In this document: piece by piece, positions 55,814 to 64,000 of the stretch
Layout: each line of letters starts with the position of its first letter
Position numbering within the stretch: the first letter of the stretch is position 1
From: Chromatiaceae bacterium
Lineage (GTDB): Bacteria; Pseudomonadota; Gammaproteobacteria; Chromatiales; Chromatiaceae
Assembly (NCBI GenBank): GCA_024235395.1
Contig: JACKMK010000001.1
Location: forward strand, 372,001 to 436,000
Reading direction: 5' to 3'
Length of the DNA: 64,000 bases
The notes under the pieces: generated by a model
Databases searched by the model: none
Told to the model about the DNA's origin: nothing
The model's input: the letters and a program-made list of their open reading frames with translations, nothing else
Translations under genes and position numbers: made by a program

Positions 55814-57763
55814 ATGAGGCAATCATCCGACACGTCATCGACAGATTCCGATCGACGTCTGGATACCAGGCTCGAACAGCTGCGAATGATCTATTCGGCA
55901 GTGCCGATGTCGCTGGTCGCCGTATTGCTCAACAGTTCCATCCTGAGCGCCATGCTCTGGAACGTCGTGTCGCCCGTGCTGAACCTCGGCTGGCTGGGCG
56001 CCACCTTTGCAGTCTCCCTGTATCGCTGGGCAATGTTTCGTCGCTTCTGTGCAGTCCCCCGCGAACGACAGGACACGCACCATTGGTGGCCCCGCCTGGC
56101 CGCTGGCACGCTCGCCTCCGGTCTGGTCTGGGGGACGACCAGCGTGCTGCTGTTCACCGAGGACAGCATGCTGCATCAGCTTTTTCTCGCGTTTGTGATC
56201 GCGGGCATGAGCGCCGGTGCCGTGAGTACCTTGTCGGCCAGCTTTCCGCTGGCCGCCGGCTTTCTCGGGCTGACCCTGTTACCGATGACCTGGCGATTTG
56301 CGCTTACCGGTGGCGCGATCGGCTACGTGATGGCGTTCATGAGCGGGTTGTACTGCATTGTCGTCACGGTGTCCGCACTGCGCCTGAACCGTACCATCGT
56401 CGAGTCGCTGCAGATACGCCACGAGCGCCGGATGGCCGAGGAGACCATTCGCCACCAGGCGCACTACGACGCACTGACCGATCTGCCGAACCGGCGCATG
56501 CTGCTCGAGCAACTCGGACGTGAGATGGCCCGGTCGGTGCGTCACGGCCATATCGGTGCGGTGTTGTTTCTCGACCTCGACCATTTCAAGACGATCAATG
56601 ACTCACTAGGACACCGCGTCGGCGACCAGCTGCTCAAGCTGGTCGCGAAACGTATTGTCGAGCGTGTCCGCCGAGAAGACACAGCATCACGGCTGGGCGG
56701 CGATGAATTCGTCATACTGGTACCCGAAGTGGCCGAGAAACCCGGCAATGCGACGAACAATGCGCATCGCATCGCCGACGAGATCATCCAGCTGTTCCGC
56801 GATCCGTTCAGCGTTCAGGGCCATGAGCTGCACCTGTCGGCCAGTATCGGCGTGGCATTGTTTCCGTTCGAACAGAAGAACCCGGAAGACCTGCTGCAAC
56901 AGGCCGACGTCGCGATGTACAGTGCAAAGGAACGCGGACGCGACAACGTCCAGTTGTTCATACCCAGCATGCAGGCAGTGGTCGATCAGCGTCTCAATAT
57001 AGAGCGCGGGCTACGCCAGGCCATCGACAACGACGAACTCGAACTCTTCTACCAGCCACAGGTCGTCGAGAACGGCCGCATCATCGGCGCCGAGGCACTG
57101 CTGCGTTGGCATCACCGGCAACAGGGCACCATCTCGCCCACACAGTTTATCGCGGTAGCGGAGGAAACCGGGCTGATCTATAAACTCGGTGACTGGGTGC
57201 TGCGGCGTGCCTGCGAACAGCTTGCGCAACTCGGACGCAGCTACGGTATCCGGATTTCAGTCAACATCAGTCCGAAACAGTTCCGTGAATCGGGGTTTGT
57301 CGAGCGCCTGCAGCGCGTACTTGAAGAAACCGGCGCCCCCCCTGAGCTGCTGACCCTCGAGATCACCGAAAGCCTGGTTATCGACAATATCGAACAGACC
57401 ATCGAGCGCATGCGGACGCTCAAGTCGCTCGGCATCAGTTTCTCACTGGATGATTTCGGTACCGGACATTCGTCTCTGGCATATCTCAAACGCCTGCCGC
57501 TGGATGCGATCAAGATCGACCAGTCCTTCGTGCGCGACATCACCACCGACCCGAACGATGCCGTGATCGTCGAAACTATCATCGTGATGTCACAACACCT
57601 CGGACTGCAGGCGGTCGCCGAGGGTGTCGAGAGCGACGAAGCGCTGCAGTTCCTGCAACGCAAGGGGTGCCGACAGTTCCAGGGATATCTGTTCGGAAGG
57701 CCGGAGCCCTTCGAGCAGCTACAGCTCCGGTTGCACAAGTGGCTACAGGCATACGCCTCATAG
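55814..57763 (+). CDS. Membrane GGDEF-EAL protein (c-di-GMP turnover)
   Basis: 649 residues. About five to six membrane spans in 25-190 form a sensor-like N-terminus. The GGDEF domain has an intact GGDEF at 295-299 with inhibitory site RRED at 286-289. The EAL domain follows, with EALLRW at 427 and DDFGTGHSSLAYL intact, so both synthesis and hydrolysis are possible. It starts 96 bp after glgP, and a leader stem may mask its ribosome site. Confidence 0.94.
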   Translation: MRQSSDTSSTDSDRRLDTRLEQLRMIYSAVPMSLVAVLLNSSILSAMLWNVVSPVLNLGWLGATFAVSLYRWAMFRRFCAVPRERQDTHHWWPRLAAGTLASGLVWGTTSVLLFTEDSMLHQLFLAFVIAGMSAGAVSTLSASFPLAAGFLGLTLLPMTWRFALTGGAIGYVMAFMSGLYCIVVTVSALRLNRTIVESLQIRHERRMAEETIRHQAHYDALTDLPNRRMLLEQLGREMARSVRHGHIGAVLFLDLDHFKTINDSLGHRVGDQLLKLVAKRIVERVRREDTASRLGGDEFVILVPEVAEKPGNATNNAHRIADEIIQLFRDPFSVQGHELHLSASIGVALFPFEQKNPEDLLQQADVAMYSAKERGRDNVQLFIPSMQAVVDQRLNIERGLRQAIDNDELELFYQPQVVENGRIIGAEALLRWHHRQQGTISPTQFIAVAEETGLIYKLGDWVLRRACEQLAQLGRSYGIRISVNISPKQFRESGFVERLQRVLEETGAPPELLTLEITESLVIDNIEQTIERMRTLKSLGISFSLDDFGTGHSSLAYLKRLPLDAIKIDQSFVRDITTDPNDAVIVETIIVMSQHLGLQAVAEGVESDEALQFLQRKGCRQFQGYLFGRPEPFEQLQLRLHKWLQAYAS

Positions 57764-57838
57764 ACGGCAATCCTCACCGGGTTTGACCCGGCAGCCGACG
57801 CGGCTCGCATTGGACCCTGGAGTGCCAGGTTTGGTAGC

Positions 57839-59143
57839 TTGGCATCACTGCCCGAGCCAACCACCCCAGATACAGCGACAAAGACATCAGTGACACCCAC
57901 AATCCTGATTCTCATCAGCGGACTCGGTCTGCTCCTGGTAGGTGTCGGACTGCTGGGCACACTGCTGGGCGTCCGCGCGACCCTGGAATCGTTCAGCAAC
58001 GTTCAGGCCGGCCTGATCATGGCCGGTTACTACTTCGGATACATCGGCGGCACCTTGCTGGCCCCTGGCATCATCCGGCGGGTCGGTCACATACGATCGT
58101 TCGCCGCGTTTTCGGCGGTCACTGCCTCGTGCGCGCTGGGTTTCGGAATCGCCGTGCACCCCTGGGTCTGGACACTGCTGCGGGTGCTGAACGGCCTGTG
58201 CGTGGTCGCCCTGTACATGGTGGTGGAAAGCTGGCTCAATGAGCAGAGCGCTGGGCCGGCTCGCGGTCGGATTTTCTCCTTCTACATGACCAGCACGCTG
58301 TTTGCGCTGGGCATCGGACAGTTCCTGCTGTTGGCCGGGGATCCCGCCGGGCTCGAGCCGTTTGCGCTTGCCGCAATACTGATTTCACTCGGATTGGTCC
58401 CGGTTGCCATCACACGGGTGCATGAACCCCGCATTGATCTCGCGGTACCGCTGCCGATGGGCGAGTTGTTGCGTATTTCGCCACTCGGCGCCTTTGGGTC
58501 ACTGTGCGCCGGCATGGTGAACGGGATCTTCTGGGGCATGACCGCGGTATTCGGGCAGCGGCTCGCGCTGGAGCACTCGCAAATCGCCCTGTTGATGAGC
58601 ACCACGATCCTCGGTGGCGCGATACTGCAGTGGCCGATCGGCCATCTGTCGGACCGGTTCGATCGCCGCAACGTGCTGATCGCCACCAGCCTGGCCACCG
58701 CGCTCGCGGCATCCATCGCCGGATACATCGTGTTGAACGGTTTCCCCGGACTGACCCTCACCGCCGGGCTCTACGGTGGACTGATGTTCGCGCTTTACGG
58801 CATCAGCGTCGCCCACACCAACGACCACCTCGATCCCGGGCACATCCTCGGCGCCACCCGCGGGCTCTTGTTGATATACGGCGTGGGGGCCATGTCCGGC
58901 CCGCTGCTTGGTGGTATTGCGATGGAACTGGTGGGACCGGTGGGCCTGCCCGCCCTCTCTGCGGCCACCGCCGCGCTGCTGGCGCTGTTCGGGATCTACC
59001 GCGTGATGCGGCGTTCACCGCCACCGCTGGAGCAACAGACCGCCTATGTGCCGCTGGTCCGGACCACCCCTGTCGCACTGGAGATGCACCCAGATGCGGA
59101 TCCCTCGCCGGAACTCGATCTCTCGGAACCCGATCAGCAATGA
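57839..59143 (+). CDS. MFS transporter, YcaD-like
   Basis: 434 residues from TTG 57839; GTG 57890 is an alternative that would remove a polar 17-residue head. About 12 membrane spans, with LLGTLLGVRATLESFS at the start and IGHLSDRFDRRNVL as the loop motif between spans 8 and 9. Substrate unknown; YcaD-type transporters are uncharacterised. A 30-residue acidic tail (PDADPSPELDLSEPDQQ) ends it. Confidence 0.85.
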   Translation: MASLPEPTTPDTATKTSVTPTILILISGLGLLLVGVGLLGTLLGVRATLESFSNVQAGLIMAGYYFGYIGGTLLAPGIIRRVGHIRSFAAFSAVTASCALGFGIAVHPWVWTLLRVLNGLCVVALYMVVESWLNEQSAGPARGRIFSFYMTSTLFALGIGQFLLLAGDPAGLEPFALAAILISLGLVPVAITRVHEPRIDLAVPLPMGELLRISPLGAFGSLCAGMVNGIFWGMTAVFGQRLALEHSQIALLMSTTILGGAILQWPIGHLSDRFDRRNVLIATSLATALAASIAGYIVLNGFPGLTLTAGLYGGLMFALYGISVAHTNDHLDPGHILGATRGLLLIYGVGAMSGPLLGGIAMELVGPVGLPALSAATAALLALFGIYRVMRRSPPPLEQQTAYVPLVRTTPVALEMHPDADPSPELDLSEPDQQ

Positions 59144-59172
59144 GATTCGCGCAACCCTGCCCGCGCGACGCC

Positions 59173-60216
59173 TCAATCCATCAAGTCGATTTCCACCCCG
59201 CGTTCCCGCAGCAGTTCGGTTCTGCGCTGTAGGAAGCGCTGAAAAGACGACTGCCAGCGGTAGGCACCGGACGCTACGTAATCGATTGCACCGTGCACAT
59301 GAAAGGCACGCAGATAGGCCTCGGTGCGAAACACCTCGCGCCCCTGCCCATCGAAGAACACCAGGCTGGGCGCATACTGAATCCCCAGTTCGCGCGCCCA
59401 GTCTGACGCGCTGAGTTCGCGTCCGTCCGGCGTTTGCAGCACATCGGAAGCGCGTATATCGACCTGGGCCACGTCCACATTGCTCAACGCATAGGCAAGC
59501 TCGGTGCGCCCGAGGACATCACGATGAAGTTCGTCGCACTCGGTGCAGCTGCCCTGCTCGAACATCACCAACAAGGCGCGTGCCGGTTCAGCACGTTCCG
59601 CAAGGCGCAGGGGTGCTGTCAAAGCCCCCGGGAATGCATTCAGGCGCAGGTTCGGTGCGCTCGGTGCGGCAGCTGCCAGATAGTCACGGAAGCGACCCTT
59701 CGCATCGTGCCGCCCCGCGACGAAGTCGAGCGCCGACTCAAACTTGTGGGGTGCGAAGTATCCGTTGATGCGCAGCACCACGGCGCCGGTCTCGTCGAGA
59801 AACAACAAGGTTGGCGTGTACTGCACGCGGAGCGCACTCGCGAATGCCTTCTCGGTGGTGACTTCACCGGCGAGATCGGTGACCTCCCGGTCACCCCAGA
59901 TATTGACCGCGATCACATCGAACGCGTCGCGGGTCTTCTGCGCAATCTTACGACTGCCAAAATTGTCGTTGAGCAATTTCGCACAGTACGGGCAGCCATC
60001 CTGGTAGAAGTACAACAATACGCGCTTGCCCGCTGCCGTCGCCTCGCGGACGTCATCGCGCATGTCGAGAAAAGAGTTCTTGAACCACGCCGGTTTCTCT
60101 TGGAAGCCGGGATTGACCATCCCCTGCTGGAGCGCGACGCCGTGGGAGTCCGGTTGTGCCGCGCCGACCGTTGCGACAAGCAACACCAGACCCACCACCA
60201 CAATCGACATACGCAT
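59173..60216 (-). CDS. Exported protein with two thioredoxin-like domains
   Basis: 347 residues from ATG 60216, which has GAGGAG upstream. Signal peptide (MRMSIVVVGLVLLVATVGAA). Two thioredoxin folds follow: CPYC at 75-78 in YFYQDGCPYCAKLLND, and CTEC at 224-227 in MFEQGSCTECDELHRD. Both domains resemble SoxW-like periplasmic thioredoxins, which service sulfur-oxidation proteins. The two folds probably arose by duplication. Linkage to the detached soxXA pair, 16 kb away, is not shown. Confidence 0.85.
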   Translation of the reverse strand: MRMSIVVVGLVLLVATVGAAQPDSHGVALQQGMVNPGFQEKPAWFKNSFLDMRDDVREATAAGKRVLLYFYQDGCPYCAKLLNDNFGSRKIAQKTRDAFDVIAVNIWGDREVTDLAGEVTTEKAFASALRVQYTPTLLFLDETGAVVLRINGYFAPHKFESALDFVAGRHDAKGRFRDYLAAAAPSAPNLRLNAFPGALTAPLRLAERAEPARALLVMFEQGSCTECDELHRDVLGRTELAYALSNVDVAQVDIRASDVLQTPDGRELSASDWARELGIQYAPSLVFFDGQGREVFRTEAYLRAFHVHGAIDYVASGAYRWQSSFQRFLQRRTELLRERGVEIDLMD

Positions 60217-60611
60217 TTTCCGCTCCTCTCGGGCCAGGCACAGGATGAGGCAACGCATCCCAGCAGACACGCCACCCAATTGACCGGCGCAGGCGCTTCA
60301 CCTGTGCAGCTTTCAGTCGTCCACCGGCGCATGTTAGGGGCACACCCCTCGTATTGGAATGCGTCGACGCGCCATGCAGGGCACCACACACCCGGGATTG
60401 CGGACTACTATGACGGGAAGTCGGCGCAGAACGGGCTTCCCGACAAACGCCGGGGTTTCGACGTTTAGGAACCGGATGGTAGGCAGGAATCCTGACGGCA
60501 ACCCGTCAGGTCGCGATGTACTGAGTACAAGACATTGAAATAAAAGATAATAATGGTTTTGGCACGGGTTTCGCTACGTCTGAGACGCAAACCAGCGACA
60601 GGAACGCAGCA
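60217..60611. other. Divergent spacer and diguanylate cyclase leader
   Basis: 395 bp between the thioredoxin gene and a divergent diguanylate cyclase gene. The cyclase-proximal part holds a stem CCTGACGG / CCGTCAGG with a 4-nt loop (60491-60510), a short TGTAC-TGA-GTACA repeat at 60517-60529, and an AT-rich patch (60535-60555). I looked for a c-di-GMP riboswitch and did not find its conserved core. No gene is supported. Confidence 0.55.
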
Positions 60612-61523
60612 ATGGAAACCCTCGGTTACATCAACACAGGCAATCTCGCATTGGTCAGCCCGCTACAAGCCCATGGGACCGTCCTGCCGACAGCACCGGA
60701 GAACCTCGGCCCACGGGTGCTCGAATTGTCGAGCATCCTGCAGACGACCCTGGACATTCAGGCGCAAGTCCTGTTGTTCGGCAAGGAGATCCAGCGCTAC
60801 CTCGCGATCGACGGCATCGTGTACACCCTCCCGGACAGCGACGAGACAGTCGTCTACGGACGCGAAGGTTCGCACCGCGCGACCTACGACCTGAAGCTGG
60901 AGGACAAGGTACTGGGGAGCATCCGCATCTGCCGGGAGATCCCGTTCGCGGCAAAGGAGATCCAGTCGCTGGAGAACCTGCTGTGTGCGCTGGTCTATCC
61001 ACTGCGCAACGCGCTCAGCTACAAGCATGCCGTCGAACTGGCGTCACGCGACCCCCTGACCGGCGTGCAGAACCGCATGGCGCTGAGCAGCGCGCTCACC
61101 CGCGAGGTCGATCTAGCGCATCGCCAGGAACTGCCGCTGTCGTTGCTGGTGATCGACATCGATCATTTCAAACGCTTCAACGACGAACACGGGCACACCT
61201 TCGGCGATGACGTGCTGGTCGCCGTGTCGCAGACCATCGCCAACACCATTCGCCGGAGTGACTTGCTGTTCCGCTTCGGTGGCGAAGAATTCGTCGTGCT
61301 TGCAAGCCATACCGGCGAACAGGGCGCAATGCTGCTGGCCGAACGCATTCGTGAAAACATAGCGGCATTGCAGACGGTGCGCGGTCGCGACGTGCGCATC
61401 ACCGTCAGCGTCGGTGCGGCACGCCTGCAGGATGCCGATGGACCCGATCAACTTTTCAAACGCGCCGACAAGGCCCTGTACGCCGCAAAAGACGCCGGTC
61501 GTAACCGCAGCCAGCTGGCCTGA
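60612..61523 (+). CDS. Diguanylate cyclase (GGDEF) with N-terminal GAF-like domain
   Basis: 303 residues, cytosolic. The N-terminal 140 residues look like a GAF-type sensor (QAQVLLFGKEIQRYLAIDGIVY). The GGDEF domain begins at RDPLTGVQNRMAL. The active site is GGEEF at 223-227, and RRSD at 214-217 is an intact inhibitory site, so product feedback is expected. No membrane span. The 5' leader is structured. Confidence 0.93.
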   Translation: METLGYINTGNLALVSPLQAHGTVLPTAPENLGPRVLELSSILQTTLDIQAQVLLFGKEIQRYLAIDGIVYTLPDSDETVVYGREGSHRATYDLKLEDKVLGSIRICREIPFAAKEIQSLENLLCALVYPLRNALSYKHAVELASRDPLTGVQNRMALSSALTREVDLAHRQELPLSLLVIDIDHFKRFNDEHGHTFGDDVLVAVSQTIANTIRRSDLLFRFGGEEFVVLASHTGEQGAMLLAERIRENIAALQTVRGRDVRITVSVGAARLQDADGPDQLFKRADKALYAAKDAGRNRSQLA

Positions 61524-61548
61524 TCCCGCCACGGTTTCAGCGAATTGT

Positions 61549-62253
61549 TCAGGCGCTCCCCGTCGGACAGATGGCACGTATCTCGCAGCTCGCGCACCTT
61601 GGCGTCTTGCGACATGCCTGCTTGGCGTGTATCACGATCAAGGCGTGGAACTGCTGGTACAGGTAAAGGTCGCTGCCGAGCGCACGCTCGAATCCGTGAC
61701 GCAGCTCTTCGTAGGATTCACGGCCGTCCGCCAATGCAAAACGCTGCATCAGCCGCCGGGTATAGGTATCGATCACGAACACCGGCCGGTCCAATGCATA
61801 CAACAGGATGTCGTCGGCCGTTTCGGGGCCGATACCGTTGACGCCAAGCAACGCGGCCCGCTGTACGGCCGCATCGCGTCGCGCAAACGGCCGCACACCG
61901 CCCTGTGTGGACAGAAAGGCACAGAGATTGCGCAAGCGACGCGCCTTTACGTTGAAATATCCGGCAGGTCTGATCGCTGCGGCCAGCGCGGACTCTTCGA
62001 TGGCAAGCACCGCGTCGGGATCCAGGAGTCGCATGGCCTTCAGTTGAGCGATCGCCTTCTCGACGTTCGTCCAGGCGGCATTCTGGGTGAGTACCGCACC
62101 TACCATCACCTCGAACGGTGAATCGGCCGGCCACCAGGGTTGCTCACCGTACGCAGTGCGCAGCGCCGCGTACAGACCTTGCAACAGGGGCGCCGGCGGG
62201 CTGAAACGCTTTCCGGGTCGCCGACCAGTTACCGTTTGCGGCGGGTTTTCCAC
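61549..62253 (-). CDS. HhH-GPD DNA glycosylase, Nth/MagIII-like with FeS cluster
   Basis: 234 residues from GTG 62253, overlapping the rluB end by 25 bp; a longer frame upstream lies inside rluB and is unlikely. The HhH motif reads LLGVNGIGPETADDIL (135-150). The Lys of E. coli Nth (K120) is replaced by Glu144, while the catalytic Asp is kept (Asp162 in VFVIDTY). A C-X5-C-X2-C-X5-C cluster ends the protein. Loss of the Lys favours a monofunctional glycosylase (3-methyladenine type) over an AP-lyase. Follows scpB-rluB. Confidence 0.85.
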   Translation of the reverse strand: MENPPQTVTGRRPGKRFSPPAPLLQGLYAALRTAYGEQPWWPADSPFEVMVGAVLTQNAAWTNVEKAIAQLKAMRLLDPDAVLAIEESALAAAIRPAGYFNVKARRLRNLCAFLSTQGGVRPFARRDAAVQRAALLGVNGIGPETADDILLYALDRPVFVIDTYTRRLMQRFALADGRESYEELRHGFERALGSDLYLYQQFHALIVIHAKQACRKTPRCASCEIRAICPTGSA

Positions 62254-63074
62254 GGCGACCCCGCGGCTTTGGCTGGCGCCTTCGTTGGTTTCGCGACCAG
62301 ACTCCCCCAGGGGCGATCCTGTTTGAGCCCCACGGACTGCAACAACACCCGGCGTTCCTCGGGTGTCAACTCGCGCCATTGCCCGGCCTTGACGCTGCTG
62401 TCGAGCACGACAGGGCCATAGCGCACGCGTTTTAGGCGCGACACAGTGACCCCCACCGCCTCCCAGAGACGACGGACCTCGCGCTTGCGACCCTCCATGA
62501 TCACCAAGTGAAACCAACGGTTGCTGCCCTCGCCGCCCGCGTCTACGACGTCTTCGAAACGCGCCGGCCCGTCCTCGAGTTCCACGCCATTGACCAGGCG
62601 CTTGACCATCTCGGGCGTGACCTCGCCGTTCACCCTTACCGCATACTCGCGTTCGATCTGCGTGCGCGGGTGCATCAAGCGATTGGCCAGTTCGCCATCG
62701 TTCGAGAACAACAGCAACCCGGCGCTGTTGACATCGAGGCGGCCGACGGCGATCCAGCGGCCGGAAGGCAGTCGCGGCAGGTGGTCGAAAACCGTTTCGC
62801 GTCCCTCTGGATCGCGACGCGTGACCAGTTCGCCCTCGCGCTTGTTGTAGATAATGGCGTAGCGTTGGTTGATCTGCAGGCGCTTGCTGCCGACCGGCTT
62901 GCCGTCCACCTCGATACGGTCGTCAGCGCAAGCGCGATCGCCGAGGTGTGCGATCTTCCCATTGACCTTTACCCGACCCTCGCTGATCAGGGTCTCAAGC
63001 TGACGGCGTGAGCCAAGTCCGGCGTTCGCCAGCAGCTTCTGCAGGCGTTCACCCGGCGCCGACGTCGCGTTCAT
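62229..63074 (-). CDS. rluB: 23S rRNA pseudouridine synthase RluB-type
   Basis: Pseudouridylates 23S rRNA position 2605. 281 residues with S4 domain (RLQKLLANAGLGSRRQLE) and catalytic Asp in GRLDVNSAGLLLFS. The C-terminal tail is Lys/Arg/Ala-rich. Its start overlaps the scpB stop by 4 bp (ATGA), the usual scpA-scpB-rluB order. Confidence 0.95.
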   Translation of the reverse strand: MNATSAPGERLQKLLANAGLGSRRQLETLISEGRVKVNGKIAHLGDRACADDRIEVDGKPVGSKRLQINQRYAIIYNKREGELVTRRDPEGRETVFDHLPRLPSGRWIAVGRLDVNSAGLLLFSNDGELANRLMHPRTQIEREYAVRVNGEVTPEMVKRLVNGVELEDGPARFEDVVDAGGEGSNRWFHLVIMEGRKREVRRLWEAVGVTVSRLKRVRYGPVVLDSSVKAGQWRELTPEERRVLLQSVGLKQDRPWGSLVAKPTKAPAKAAGSPWKTRRKR

Positions 63075-63958
63075 CGCGGCTCGGGCACCACGTCGGCGGC
63101 GACCCGGTCCGTCCAGTCGGACTCGATATCCGCACTCTCACCGGCATCGGCCGCCACCGCCGCGGGGTCATCGGGGCCAGCCGCGTCTTCGTCGCCGACC
63201 GGGCGCGACGTCTCCGGGTCTTGCGACTCGGCTGCGAGATCGGTTTCGACGGCCGCCGCGGCCTCTTTGCCAGGTGCTTCCGACGCCTCCAATGCCTCCG
63301 CCGCGCCGTGCGTATCTGCAGCACCCTCTTGCGCTTCGCTGGCGTCGCCCGCAGGCACCTCATCGCCGACCTGCTGCGATTCGCCGGCCGCCTCGGGATC
63401 GCCGAGATCCAGTTCGCGGTTGATCTCGTCCAGGTCCCGCAGTTCGGCCAGGGTCGGCAGCTCGTCCAGCGATTTGAGACCGAAATAGTCGAGGAAGTCG
63501 CGCGTGGTGCCGTATAGCGAGGGCCTGCCAGGCACATCGCGATGACCGACGACCCGCACCCATTCGCGCTCCATCAGCGTCTTGATGATGTTGGTACTGA
63601 CCGACACGCCCCGGATGTCCTCGATTTCGCCACGCGTGATCGGTTGCCGGTAGGCGATCAGCGCGAGGGTCTCGAGCAGCGCCCGCGAGTAACGTGCCGG
63701 CCGCTCTTCCCACAACCGCGAGACCCAGGGGGAGCAGTTCTCGCGCACCTGGATGCGCCAACCGCTCGCGACCTCGGCGACCTCGATCCCGCGCCCCGCA
63801 TAGTCGCTGGACAGCTCCTCGAGCGCGGCACGCAGCTGGTTCCTGTCCGGGCACTCGATCTCGGGAAACAGCGCCTGGATCGCCTCGATGGACAAAGGCC
63901 TGCCGGCGGCCAGCAGCGCCGCTTCGACGATGTTCTTCAGTTCAGTCGTTTCCGCCAT
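63071..63958 (-). CDS. scpB: Segregation and condensation protein B, with acidic tail
   Basis: Kleisin-associated winged-helix protein of the Smc-ScpAB condensin. ATG 63958 has GGGGGG 5 bp upstream and gives 295 residues. The two winged-helix domains occupy about 1-180 (LIAYRQPITRGEIEDIRGVS, then YGTTRDFLDYFGLKSLDELP). Residues from about 185 on are an Ala/Glu/Asp-rich low-complexity tail, much longer than in most ScpB. Overlaps rluB. Confidence 0.93.
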   Translation of the reverse strand: MAETTELKNIVEAALLAAGRPLSIEAIQALFPEIECPDRNQLRAALEELSSDYAGRGIEVAEVASGWRIQVRENCSPWVSRLWEERPARYSRALLETLALIAYRQPITRGEIEDIRGVSVSTNIIKTLMEREWVRVVGHRDVPGRPSLYGTTRDFLDYFGLKSLDELPTLAELRDLDEINRELDLGDPEAAGESQQVGDEVPAGDASEAQEGAADTHGAAEALEASEAPGKEAAAAVETDLAAESQDPETSRPVGDEDAAGPDDPAAVAADAGESADIESDWTDRVAADVVPEPR

Positions 63959-63960
63959 GC

Positions 63961-64000
63961 TCACCCCCCGCGCGCCCTGACGTGGATCGGCGCGAACGAT
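63961..64000 (-). CDS. scpA: ScpA C-terminal end, rest beyond the window
   Basis: The last 12 codons of a gene read SFAPIHVRARGG before a TGA at 63961-63963. ScpA proteins end with a FxPIxVR-type strand, and the gene stands 2 bp before scpB. Only the tail is visible. Confidence 0.65.
   Translation of the reverse strand, partial: SFAPIHVRARGG

Noticed and set aside
60400..60611. c-di-GMP-I (GEMM) riboswitch before the diguanylate cyclase
   Set aside because: The conserved GGCAAACC and GACGCAAAGCC blocks are absent in the right order; only generic hairpins are present.

Overview
The window reads as a continuous chromosomal segment from a GC-rich gammaproteobacterium that probably oxidises sulfur (Chromatiales-like). 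Four things suggest this: a class III PHA synthase (phaE-phaC), a soxX-soxA pair, a PEP-CTERM-type exported protein, and the Pseudomonas-like gene order gyrA / mtnA / mtaD / ubiG / mupP / SDR. The genus is an inference; no rRNA, tRNA, insertion sequence, prophage or CRISPR array was recognised. Both window edges cut genes (aceA on the left, scpA on the right).

Layout. 1-5.5 kb, minus strand: glyoxylate-shunt and C4 genes (aceA, NAD-type malic enzyme, glcB). 5.7-11.3 kb: PHA locus, with phaE-phaC divergent from phaA-phaB-phaR and an orphan STAS protein after it. 11.3-13.5 kb: sthA and two small unknown genes. 13.4-17.8 kb: a mrfB/mrfA-type DNA-repair operon divergent from lexA. 17.8-21.3 kb, minus strand: hspQ, then cmoA-cmoB and a SET-domain protein, an ArnD-like protein lacking its catalytic residues, and a small Cys-containing protein. 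21.4-21.7 kb: a 55-aa membrane peptide behind a second pair of LexA-like boxes. 21.8-26.0 kb: ihfB, rpsA, cmk, aroA. 26.1-33.6 kb: an accessory envelope block (GT83-like and GT2 glycosyltransferases, a flippase-like protein, unknown secreted proteins, a PEP-CTERM protein, a PAP2 phosphatase). 33.6-41.7 kb, minus strand: tyrA, hisC, pheA, serA, serC, gyrA. 42-48.8 kb: soxX-soxA, an Lrp regulator, leuA, a chemoreceptor, mtnA. 48.9-59.1 kb, plus strand: mtaD, ubiG, mupP, a squalene-synthase-like protein, an SDR, glgP, a GGDEF-EAL protein, an MFS transporter. 59.2-64 kb: a tandem thioredoxin, a diguanylate cyclase, then scpA'-scpB-rluB and an Nth-like glycosylase.

How the parts connect. The carbon-storage genes make 3-hydroxybutyryl-CoA and polymerise it. 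The glyoxylate shunt, malic enzyme, transhydrogenase and glgP handle acetyl-CoA, C4 acids, NADPH and glycogen, so much of the first 13 kb concerns reserve carbon and redox. A TGC-rich palindrome upstream of aceA resembles sites upstream of phaA/phaE and may tie aceA to PhaR.

The most notable candidate system is an SOS-type regulon. lexA encodes a variant recognition helix, and its promoter, shared with mrfA-mrfB, carries GTTC-N7-GTTC and its inverse, the box type known from alphaproteobacteria. The same pair of boxes recurs once more, directly upstream of a previously unlabelled 55-codon membrane-peptide gene. This predicts damage-inducible MrfAB repair plus a damage-inducible small membrane effector.
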